From an uncultured Thermomonas sp. (GTDB lineage: Bacteria > Pseudomonadota > Gammaproteobacteria > Xanthomonadales > Xanthomonadaceae), in the NCBI GenBank assembly GCA_946480065.1, contig CAMLJA010000102.1:1-6956 (forward strand): a DNA stretch of 6,956 nucleotides. The letters run 5' to 3'. The translations under genes were made by a program, and so were the position numbers. This document shows positions 1 to 4,747 of the stretch, one piece after another (position 1 is the stretch's first letter; every line of letters starts with the position of its first letter). Under the pieces are notes generated by a model. That model was given only the letters and a program-made list of their open reading frames with translations, did not search any database and had not been told where the DNA came from.

Positions 1-554
1 CCCGCATCCTCGGCATCTCCGGCAGCCTGCGCGCCGGCTCCTACAACACCGCCCTGCTGCGCGCCGCGCGCGAGGTGGCCGACCACGGCGTCGAGCTGGA
101 GGTCGCCACGCTGCACGGCATCCCGCTGTACGACGGCGACGTGGAAGCCGAGTCAGGCATCCCCGACGCGGTCGAGGCGCTCAGGCAGCGGATCGTCGCC
201 AGCGACGGCGTGCTGCTGGTCACGCCGGAGTACAACCACGGCGTGCCGGGGGTGTTCAAGAACGCCATCGACTGGCTGTCGCGCCCGCCGGCCGACATCG
301 CGCGGGTGTTCGGCGACCGTCCGTTCGCGCTGGCGGGCGCCTCGCCCGGCGGCTTCGGCACCATCCTCTCGCAGGCGCACTGGCTGCCGGTGCTGAAGAC
401 CCTGGGCGTGCGGCTGTGGGCCGGGCAGAAGCTGATGGTGTCGCGCGCCGGCAGCGCCTTCGACGCCGACGGCCGGTTGGTGGACGACAAGGTCCGCGGG
501 CAGCTGGCCGGCTTCGTGCGCGGGTTCGCCGCGTTCGCCGGCAAGGCCGGCTGA
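1..554 (+). CDS. NAD(P)H-dependent FMN/quinone reductase (ChrR/YieF-like), 5' partial
   Basis: The reading frame is open from base 3 to a TGA at 552-554, giving 183 visible residues; only the first few codons are missing, since the family is about 180-190 residues long. It is a flavodoxin-fold, FMN-binding oxidoreductase that reduces flavins, quinones or similar acceptors with NAD(P)H in the cytoplasm. Visible residues 7-15 (GSLRAGSYN) form the FMN phosphate-binding loop. Residues 75-92 carry the family signature PEYNHGVPGVFKNAIDW, and residues 112-120 (GASPGGFGT) a second flavin-contacting loop. The stretch IPLYDGDVE near residues 40-48 also matches E. coli ChrR (YieF). The physiological acceptor cannot be read from sequence; chromate reduction in this family is usually a side activity. 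The gene converges with the amidase gene, with only 2 nt between the two stops. Family assignment is firm, substrate open. Confidence 0.9.
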   Translation, partial: RILGISGSLRAGSYNTALLRAAREVADHGVELEVATLHGIPLYDGDVEAESGIPDAVEALRQRIVASDGVLLVTPEYNHGVPGVFKNAIDWLSRPPADIARVFGDRPFALAGASPGGFGTILSQAHWLPVLKTLGVRLWAGQKLMVSRAGSAFDADGRLVDDKVRGQLAGFVRGFAAFAGKAG

Positions 555-556
555 AC

Positions 557-1354
557 TCAGCGCAGGTCGAACGCGTCGCCGTCGCGCAGCGCCGGGAAGC
601 GCGCGCGGTGCTCGAGCAGCGGCGCGGCCTGCAGCAGCATGGTCGAGACCACTGGTTCGTCGGCCGCCTCGGTCAGCGGATGGCCGAGGAAGTCGATCGC
701 CGCGCTGTCGCCGTCGTAGCGCAGGCCGTTGCCGTCCGTGCCCACCCGGTTCACGCCGACCACGTAGCACAGGTTCTCGATCGCGCGCGCGCGCAGCAGG
801 GTCTTCCAGGCGTAGGCGCGGGCGGCCGGCCAGTTCGCCACGTACAGCGCCAGGTCGTAGTCCGGCTGGCCGCCGCGCGCCCGGTCCGGGCGGTTGCGCG
901 AGAACACCGGGAAGCGCAGGTCGTAGCAGACCTGCAGCAGGATCCGCCAGCCCTTCCACGCCACCACCGTGCGCTCGCGCCCGGCGGCGTAGCGTTCGTG
1001 CTCGTTGGCGTACGAGAACAGGTGGCGCTTGTCGTAGTGCGCCAGGCCGCCGTCGGGGGTGGCGAACAGCATGCGGTTGAACACCCCGTCCGCGGTGCGC
1101 AGCTGCACGCTGCCGGCCACCGCCGCGTCCAGCGCCGCGGCCTGCCCGCGCAGCCACGCCACGGTGGGGCCGTCCATGGTCTCGGCGCTGCCGATGGCGT
1201 CGTTCGAGAACCCGCTGGTGAAGGTTTCCGGCAGCACCACCAGGTCGGTGGTGCCGTGCAGCGGCGCGATCAGCCCGCCGTAGTAGTCGCGGTTGCCTGC
1301 CGGGTCGTGCCAGCGGGTCTCGCCCTGCACCAGTGAAACTCGGAGGTTCTGCAT
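557..1354 (-). CDS. yafV: Omega-amidase, carbon-nitrogen hydrolase family (YafV/MtnU type)
   Basis: A cytoplasmic nitrilase-superfamily amidohydrolase of 265 residues. The Glu-Lys-Cys triad is visible: E43 in LPETFTSGF, K109 in YDKRHLF and C143 in VCYDLRFP. The match to E. coli YafV runs the full length, including ALYVANWP, RAIENLCYVVG and NRVGTDGNG. Family members deamidate alpha-ketoglutaramate and alpha-ketosuccinamate, the 2-oxo acids left when glutamine or asparagine donates an amino group. ATG at 1354 is chosen because AGGAGA lies 7 nt upstream on this strand and homologues begin here; an in-frame TTG at 1396 would add 14 residues of low-complexity sequence. It lies 46 nt downstream of the aminotransferase gene on the same strand, so the two are probably cotranscribed. 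Residues 155-165 (PDRARGGQPDY region) hold an insert of about 8 residues relative to E. coli YafV. Confidence 0.93.
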   Translation of the reverse strand: MQNLRVSLVQGETRWHDPAGNRDYYGGLIAPLHGTTDLVVLPETFTSGFSNDAIGSAETMDGPTVAWLRGQAAALDAAVAGSVQLRTADGVFNRMLFATPDGGLAHYDKRHLFSYANEHERYAAGRERTVVAWKGWRILLQVCYDLRFPVFSRNRPDRARGGQPDYDLALYVANWPAARAYAWKTLLRARAIENLCYVVGVNRVGTDGNGLRYDGDSAAIDFLGHPLTEAADEPVVSTMLLQAAPLLEHRARFPALRDGDAFDLR

Positions 1355-1361
1355 GACGGCG

Positions 1362-1367
1362 TCTCCT
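1362..1367 (-). promoter_or_regulatory. Shine-Dalgarno site fixing the yafV start
   Basis: The plus strand reads TCTCCT, so the minus strand carries AGGAGA, ending 7 nt before the ATG at 1354. No comparable site precedes the upstream in-frame TTG at 1396, so this site selects the shorter protein. Confidence 0.75.
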
Positions 1368-1378
1368 GTCGTCGTCGC

Positions 1379-1394
1379 GCCCGCGCCGGCGGGC
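1379..1394. repeat. Short inverted repeat in the ybdL-yafV gap
   Basis: GCCCGC and GCGGGC form a perfect 6-bp stem around a 4-nt loop, inside the 46-nt gap between the aminotransferase stop and the amidase start. Read on the minus strand it is followed by purine-rich sequence and the Shine-Dalgarno site, not by a U-run. It is therefore unlikely to terminate transcription; it could act in mRNA stability or be chance in GC-rich DNA. Confidence 0.4.
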
Positions 1395-1400
1395 AAGGCA

Positions 1401-2549
1401 TCAGAGGGCGCGCAGGCGGGCGATCGCCGCGTCCAGGGTGGCCTCGTCCTTGGCGAAGCACAGCCGCGCCAGCCGCTGGCCCGCGGGCGGCGTCTCGTAG
1501 AACGGCGACAGCGGGATCGCGGTCACGCCGTGCTCCACCGTCAGCCAGCGGCAGAACGCCACGTCGTCCAGGTCGCTGACGGCCGAATAGTCCACCAGCT
1601 GGAAATAACCGCCCGGCACCGGCAGCGGCTGCAGCTTCGTGCCCAGCAGCTGCTGGCGGAAGCGGTCGCGCTTGGCCTGGTAGAACGCGCCCAGCCCCTC
1701 GTAGTGGCCGGGGTCCTGCTCGATCATCTCGGCGAAGGCGTGCTGGGCCGGGGCGAACGTGCAGAAGGTGTTGTACTGGTGGACCTTGCGGAACTCGGCC
1801 GTCAGCGCCGGCGGCGCGATGCAGTAGCCCACCTTCCAGCCGGTGCAGTGGTAGGTCTTGCCGAAGCTGGAGACCACGAAGGCGCGCTCGCGCAGCTGCG
1901 GGTAGCGCAGCGCCGATTCGTGTCGGGCGCCGTCGAACACGATGTGCTCGTACACCTCGTCGCTGAGCAGCCAGATGCCGGTGCCGTCCAGGATCGCCGC
2001 CAGCTCGCGCATGTCGGCTTCCGACAGCATCGCCCCGGACGGGTTGTGCGGGCTGTTGACCATCAGCATCCGCGTGCGCGGGGTGATGGCGGCGCGCACC
2101 GCGGCCCAGTCGGGGGCGAAGCTGGCCGGATCCAGCGGCACGTGCACGGCGGTGGCGCCGGCCAGCTCGATCGCCGGCTCGTAGCAGTCGTAGCAGGGGT
2201 CGAGGACGATCACCTCCTCGCCCGCGCGCACCACCGCGTGGACGGCGTCGAAGATCGCTTCCGAGGCGCCGCTGGTGACGGTGACCTCGGCGTCCGGGTC
2301 CGGCGTCCAGCCGTAGCAGCGCGTGGTCTTGCCGGCGATCGCGCGACGCAGCGCCGGGATGCCGGTCATCATCGCGTACTGGTTGTGGCCGGCGCGCATC
2401 GCGCGATCCAGCGCGTCCACCAGCCGTTCCGGCACCGGGAAATCGGGGAAGCCCTGGCCCAGGTTGACCGCGCCGTGCTCGGCCGCCAGCTGCGACATCA
2501 CGGAGAAGATGGTGGTGCCGACCTTCGGCAGTTTGGTGTCGGGGAGCAT
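1401..2549 (-). CDS. ybdL: PLP-dependent methionine/glutamine aminotransferase (YbdL type)
   Basis: A class I/II, fold-type I aminotransferase of 382 residues that is collinear with E. coli YbdL (386 residues). It transfers amino groups between amino acids (methionine and aromatic amino acids in YbdL; glutamine in related transaminases) and 2-oxo acids in the cytoplasm. The PLP-forming lysine is K231 in SSFGKTYHCTGWKVGY. N169 in NSPHNPSG, D197 and Y200 in SDEVYEHI are cofactor contacts, and R362 in RLCFAK is the substrate-carboxylate arginine. The N-terminus (KLPKVGTTIF, then NLGQGFPDFP at 29-38) aligns with YbdL, supporting the ATG at 2549, although no good Shine-Dalgarno site precedes it. 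The gene is first in an apparent operon with the omega-amidase, which fits a glutamine-driven transamination role, for instance in methionine salvage (MtnE-like). Family is firm; the in vivo amino donor is inferred. Confidence 0.93.
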   Translation of the reverse strand: MLPDTKLPKVGTTIFSVMSQLAAEHGAVNLGQGFPDFPVPERLVDALDRAMRAGHNQYAMMTGIPALRRAIAGKTTRCYGWTPDPDAEVTVTSGASEAIFDAVHAVVRAGEEVIVLDPCYDCYEPAIELAGATAVHVPLDPASFAPDWAAVRAAITPRTRMLMVNSPHNPSGAMLSEADMRELAAILDGTGIWLLSDEVYEHIVFDGARHESALRYPQLRERAFVVSSFGKTYHCTGWKVGYCIAPPALTAEFRKVHQYNTFCTFAPAQHAFAEMIEQDPGHYEGLGAFYQAKRDRFRQQLLGTKLQPLPVPGGYFQLVDYSAVSDLDDVAFCRWLTVEHGVTAIPLSPFYETPPAGQRLARLCFAKDEATLDAAIARLRAL

Positions 2550-2577
2550 CGTGGGGACCGCGGTGGAGACGCCCCGG

Positions 2578-2583
2578 AGTGTA
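2578..2583 (-). promoter_or_regulatory. Weak -10-like element for the ybdL-yafV operon
   Basis: On the minus strand this reads TACACT, a 4/6 match to TATAAT, and would place the transcript start about 22 nt upstream of the ybdL ATG. No recognisable -35 hexamer sits at the proper spacing. The 14-bp palindrome at 2591-2604 lies in the spacer and -35 zone of this putative promoter. The call is tentative. Confidence 0.25.
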
Positions 2584-2590
2584 CGGAATC

Positions 2591-2604
2591 CGCCGCATGC
2601 GGCG
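2591..2604. promoter_or_regulatory. 14-bp perfect palindrome in the ybdL/ccmA divergent region, possible operator
   Basis: CGCCGCATGCGGCG is a perfect palindrome centred between 2597 and 2598 in the 92-bp gap between the divergent ybdL and ccmA genes. If the ccmA start site is the one implied by the -10 at 2627-2632, the palindrome is centred 41.5 bp upstream of it, a position used by class II activators. It matches no regulator consensus that I recognise, and GC-rich palindromes arise easily in this base composition. Confidence 0.35.
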
Positions 2605-2626
2605 CGTGGGCGGCGGCCGCGGACGG

Positions 2627-2632
2627 TAGAAT
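2627..2632 (+). promoter_or_regulatory. -10 element of the ccmA promoter, near-leaderless transcript
   Basis: TAGAAT is a 5/6 match to the sigma-70 -10 consensus and stands out in otherwise GC-only sequence. It ends 9 nt before the ccmA ATG, so transcription should start about 3 nt upstream of the start codon or at it. No clear -35 hexamer is visible 16-18 nt upstream, and there is no Shine-Dalgarno site before ccmA, as expected for a leaderless message. Confidence 0.5.
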
Positions 2633-2641
2633 CGCGCCGGC

Positions 2642-3289
2642 ATGCCCGACGCCCGCGCCCATCCCGACCCGCTGCTCGCCGTCCACGGGCTGGCGTTCTC
2701 GCGCAGCGACGCGCCGGTGTTCGGGCCGCTGGACTTCGCGGTGGACGAAGGCGAGGCGCTGCTGGTGCAGGGCGGCAACGGCGCCGGCAAGACCACCCTG
2801 CTGCGGGTGCTGGCCGGGCTGCTGCGCGCCGACGCCGGGCGGGTGGCGATCGACGGCCACCCGGCGCGCGCGGACCTGCGCGCGCGGTTCTTCGCCTACC
2901 TGGGGCACCTGCCCGGGCTGAAGGCGGACCTGTCGGCGCTGCGCAACCTGGAGTTCCTGTGCGGGCTGCACGGGCGGCGGCCGAAGCAGTCGCCGGAGGC
3001 GGCGATGGGCATCGTCGGCCTGGCCGGGTTCGAGGACGCGCCGCTGCGCACGCTCTCGGCCGGGCAGAAGAAGCGCCTGGGGCTGGCCCGGCTGTGGCTG
3101 TCGCCGGCGCCGCTGTGGCTGCTGGACGAGCCTTACGCCAACCTGGACCTGGACGGCATCACCCTGGTCAACCGCATGGTGCAGGCGCACCTGCGCGGCG
3201 GCGGCGCGGCGCTGATCACCACCCACGGCGCCTACGCGGCGCCGCCGGTGCGCACCCGGCTGCTGGAACTGCGCGGGCCGGCGGCATGA
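2642..3289 (+). CDS. ccmA: CcmA, ATPase subunit of the cytochrome c maturation ABC transporter
   Basis: A 215-residue cytoplasmic ABC ATPase. Walker A is at residues 44-52 (GGNGAGKTT), the signature LSAGQ at 138-142 followed by [11 protein letters not shown], Walker B at 158-164 (LWLLDEP), the D-loop ANLD near 166-169 and the switch histidine at H195. LSAGQ plus ARLWL is characteristic of CcmA. With CcmB it forms the transporter of System I; in the known pathway its ATP hydrolysis drives release of holo-CcmE from the CcmABCD complex rather than heme export as once thought. ATG at 2642 is used without a visible Shine-Dalgarno site, consistent with the -10 element just upstream. The TGA overlaps the ATG of ccmB in an ATGA, so translation of the two is likely coupled. 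Length agrees with the family (about 205-215). Confidence 0.96.
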   Translation: MPDARAHPDPLLAVHGLAFSRSDAPVFGPLDFAVDEGEALLVQGGNGAGKTTLLRVLAGLLRADAGRVAIDGHPARADLRARFFAYLGHLPGLKADLSALRNLEFLCGLHGRRPKQSPEAAMGIVGLAGFEDAPLRTLSAGQKKRLGLARLWLSPAPLWLLDEPYANLDLDGITLVNRMVQAHLRGGGAALITTHGAYAAPPVRTRLLELRGPAA

Positions 3290-3957
3290 TGTGGCAGGCC
3301 GCCCGCGCGCTGGCCGCGCGCGACCTCCAGTTGCTGTGGGCGCGCCGCGGCGACGCCCTGCAGCCGGCGCTGTTCGCGCTGCTCACGGTGGTGCTGTTCG
3401 CGCTGGCGCTGGGCGGCGACGCCCGGGCGCTGGCGCCGGTGTCCGCCGCGGTGCTGTGGCTGGCGGTGCTGCTGGCCGGGCTGCTGGCGCTGGACGGGCT
3501 GTTCCGCGGCGACGCCGAGGACGGCTCGCTGGAGCAGTGGATGCTGGCGCCGGTGCCGCTGTGGTGGCTGGTGCTGGTGCGCACGCTGATGCACTGGGCC
3601 ACCACCGCGCTGCCGGTGATCGTGGCGGTGCCCGTGCTGGGCGAACTGCTGCACCTGCCGCGCGCGCAGCTGCCGGTGCTGCTGGCCAGCCTGCTGCTGG
3701 GCACCCCGGTACTCAGCCTGCTGGGCGCGGTGGTGGCGGCGCTGACCGTGGGCATGCGCCGCGCCGGGATCCTGGTCGCCCTGCTGGCGCTGCCGCTGTA
3801 CGTGCCGGTGCTGGTGTTCGGCGCCGGCGCGGTGGCCGCGCACGCGCAAGGCCTGGACGCCGGCGGCGCGCTGCTGCTGCTGGGCGCCGGGCTGGTGGCC
3901 GCGCTGGCGCTGGCGCCGGCGGTGGCCGCCGCCGCCCTGCGCATCGCCCACGCTTGA
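3286..3957 (+). CDS. ccmB: CcmB, membrane subunit of the cytochrome c maturation ABC transporter
   Basis: A 223-residue, strongly hydrophobic inner-membrane protein (E. coli CcmB has 220). Six membrane segments are visible, approximately at 25-43, 52-72, 92-118, 128-154, 160-182 and 193-215. The cytoplasmic loop at 70-86 ([17 protein letters not shown]) is the conserved CcmB motif, placed to contact the ATPase CcmA. It acts in the CcmABCD complex that releases heme-loaded CcmE. Two consecutive ATGs (3286 and 3289) are in frame; 3286 overlaps the ccmA stop by 4 nt and is used here, but 3289 is equally possible and removes only one residue. In many System I operons ccmC follows directly; here an azurin gene comes next, and the ccmB stop codon itself lies inside an FNR-like box. 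Confidence 0.95.
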   Translation: MMWQAARALAARDLQLLWARRGDALQPALFALLTVVLFALALGGDARALAPVSAAVLWLAVLLAGLLALDGLFRGDAEDGSLEQWMLAPVPLWWLVLVRTLMHWATTALPVIVAVPVLGELLHLPRAQLPVLLASLLLGTPVLSLLGAVVAALTVGMRRAGILVALLALPLYVPVLVFGAGAVAAHAQGLDAGGALLLLGAGLVAALALAPAVAAAALRIAHA

Positions 3958-3967
3958 GCTGGATCAA
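3954..3967 (+). promoter_or_regulatory. FNR/Anr-type binding site upstream of azu
   Basis: TTGAG-CTGG-ATCAA matches the FNR/Anr consensus TTGAT-N4-ATCAA at 9 of 10 specified bases. It overlaps the last codons of ccmB and lies upstream of the azurin gene. The box is centred between 3960 and 3961. With the -10-like GACAAT at 3990-3995 the start site would be 4002, putting the box at -41.5, the standard position for FNR-family class II activation. Expression of azurin in Pseudomonas aeruginosa is known to depend on Anr. Binding here is inferred. Confidence 0.6.
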
Positions 3968-3989
3968 GCGCGCTTAACATCCGCGGCGT

Positions 3990-3995
3990 GACAAT
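3990..3995 (+). promoter_or_regulatory. -10-like element of the azu promoter
   Basis: GACAAT is a 4/6 match to TATAAT and has no good -35 partner, as is usual for promoters that rely on an activator at -41.5. An alternative is TAACAT at 3975-3980, with TTGAGC at 3954-3959 as a poorly spaced -35 (15 bp). That choice would place the FNR-like box over the promoter and imply repression instead. Confidence 0.4.
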
Positions 3996-4002
3996 CGCGC
4001 CA

Positions 4003-4018
4003 CTGGCCATGCGGCCAG
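4003..4018 (+). repeat. Hairpin at the predicted 5' end of the azu mRNA
   Basis: CTGGCC and GGCCAG form a perfect 6-bp stem with an ATGC tetraloop, between the putative -10 and the Shine-Dalgarno site. If transcription starts near 4002, this hairpin would be the first element of the transcript and could protect the 5' end from decay. No U-run follows, so it is not a terminator. Confidence 0.45.
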
Positions 4019-4042
4019 CCCCGCCCCGCACTGGAGAGTCCC

Positions 4043-4624
4043 ATGACGACACGCAAGTTCCTCCTCGCCGGCGCCATCGCGCTGGCGCTGTCCGCCTGCG
4101 GCAAGTCCGAGCCGCCGGCTGACACCACTCCCCCGGTTGCCGACACCACGCCCGCCACCGAGGCGCCCGCCGCCGAGCCCGCGCCCGCCGAGGCCATGCC
4201 GGCCGCGCCGGCCGCCACCACCGGCAGCAAGCCGGCCGTGGTCGCGGACTGCGCCACCACGCTGGAGGCCAACGACGCCATGCAGTACAACGCGGACTCG
4301 ATCACCATCCCCGCCAGCTGCACCCAGTTCACCATCAACCTCAAGCACGTGGGCACCATGCCGGTGGCGGCGATGGGCCACAACGTGGTGGTGGCGAAGG
4401 AAGCCGACATGGCCGGGATCGCGGCCGACGGCATGGCCGCGCAGCCCGACCACGTCAAGGACGGCGACGCCCGCGTCATCGCCCACACCAAGATGATCGG
4501 CGGCGGCGAGTCCACCTCGGTCAGCTTCGACGTGGCCAAGGTCAAGGACGGCGGCCCGTACAAGTTCTTCTGCAGCTTCCCCGGCCACCTGGCCCTGATG
4601 CAGGGCAGCCTGCAGGTGCAGTAA
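4043..4624 (+). CDS. azu: Lipoprotein azurin (Laz-like type I copper protein)
   Basis: A periplasmic blue-copper electron carrier of 193 residues. Residues 1-19 are a lipoprotein signal with lipobox LSAC, lipidated on C19; glycine at +2 suggests outer-membrane anchoring. Residues 20-66 form an Ala/Pro/Glu/Thr-rich linker with two ADTTP units (26-30, 33-37) and pentapeptides resembling AAEAP (39-57). The azurin domain follows to the end. Copper ligands by alignment with P. aeruginosa azurin are G112 (G45), H113 (H46), C177 (C112), H182 (H117) and M186 (M121). C70 and C93 match the C3-C26 disulfide; M111 and M131 match the hydrophobic-patch methionines M44 and M64. A loop between H113 and C177 is 2 residues shorter, and Trp48 is replaced by V115. 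GGAGAG lies just upstream of the ATG. The likely role is shuttling electrons between periplasmic cytochromes and a terminal reductase; the partner is not in the window. The gene sits between ccmB and ccmC with its own promoter-like region. Confidence 0.95.
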   Translation: MTTRKFLLAGAIALALSACGKSEPPADTTPPVADTTPATEAPAAEPAPAEAMPAAPAATTGSKPAVVADCATTLEANDAMQYNADSITIPASCTQFTINLKHVGTMPVAAMGHNVVVAKEADMAGIAADGMAAQPDHVKDGDARVIAHTKMIGGGESTSVSFDVAKVKDGGPYKFFCSFPGHLALMQGSLQVQ

Positions 4625-4638
4625 CCGCGCCCCGGCGC

Positions 4639-4663
4639 CGCGGGCGGCCACGCGCCGCCCGCG
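4639..4663 (+). terminator. GC-rich hairpin after azu, terminator-like without U-run
   Basis: CGCGGGCGGC and GCCGCCCGCG pair in a perfect 10-bp stem with a 5-nt loop, starting 14 nt after the azurin stop. No T-run follows (TCCGCCAAGG). It may stop part of the transcription, stabilise the azu 3' end, or stall polymerase before ccmC. Classical intrinsic termination is not supported, but high-GC genomes often carry such U-poor hairpins. Confidence 0.45.
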
Positions 4664-4672
4664 TCCGCCAAG

Positions 4673-4687
4673 GCGCGCCGGGCGCGC
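4673..4687. repeat. GCGCGCC/GGCGCGC inverted repeat upstream of ccmC
   Basis: A 15-bp inverted repeat with a single central base, able to form a 6-bp stem with a CGG loop, located immediately upstream of the extended -10 at 4691-4699. It occupies the -35 region of that putative promoter. It could be an operator, a second hairpin in the readthrough transcript, or chance in GC-rich sequence. Confidence 0.3.
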
Positions 4688-4690
4688 GGC

Positions 4691-4699
4691 TGGTATCCT
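4691..4699 (+). promoter_or_regulatory. Extended -10 element upstream of ccmC
   Basis: TGGTATCCT combines a TGn extension with TATCCT (4/6 match to TATAAT). It would start transcription about 42 nt upstream of the ccmC ATG. No -35 hexamer is apparent. A separate promoter here would let ccmCDEF be expressed independently of azu and ccmAB, in keeping with the hairpin just upstream. Confidence 0.4.
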
Positions 4700-4747
4700 T
4701 CACGCGTCGCCCGCGGCCGCTTGCGCGCCGCCCCGCAGCAGGCCCCG

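Noticed and set aside
416..1336. Plus-strand open frame opposite the omega-amidase
   Set aside because: Low-complexity Arg/Val/Gln-rich translation with no family match; the minus-strand frame has the catalytic triad and a Shine-Dalgarno site.
2613..2620. GCGGCCGC palindrome near the ccmA promoter
   Set aside because: An 8-bp all-GC palindrome is common by chance in this composition and has no other support.
1270..2921. Very long open frames across the aminotransferase region in other frames (over 500 codons on both strands)
   Set aside because: They encode Arg/Ala/Gly/Pro-rich sequence without recognisable motifs and overlap a gene with a full set of catalytic residues. Such shadow frames are expected at this GC content.
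4003..4018. Hairpin considered as a terminator of ccmAB
   Set aside because: Short stem, no following T-run, and it lies downstream of the likely azu promoter.
3216..4052. Minus-strand open frames opposite ccmB and azu
   Set aside because: Ser/Ala/Arg-rich or Gln/His-rich translations that mirror the GC-rich codons of ccmB; no promoter or ribosome site seen.
4118..4242. Repeated Ala/Pro/Thr/Glu codons in azu as a possible DNA tandem repeat
   Set aside because: The units are imperfect at DNA level and vary in period; they read as a low-complexity protein linker and not as a tandem repeat array.
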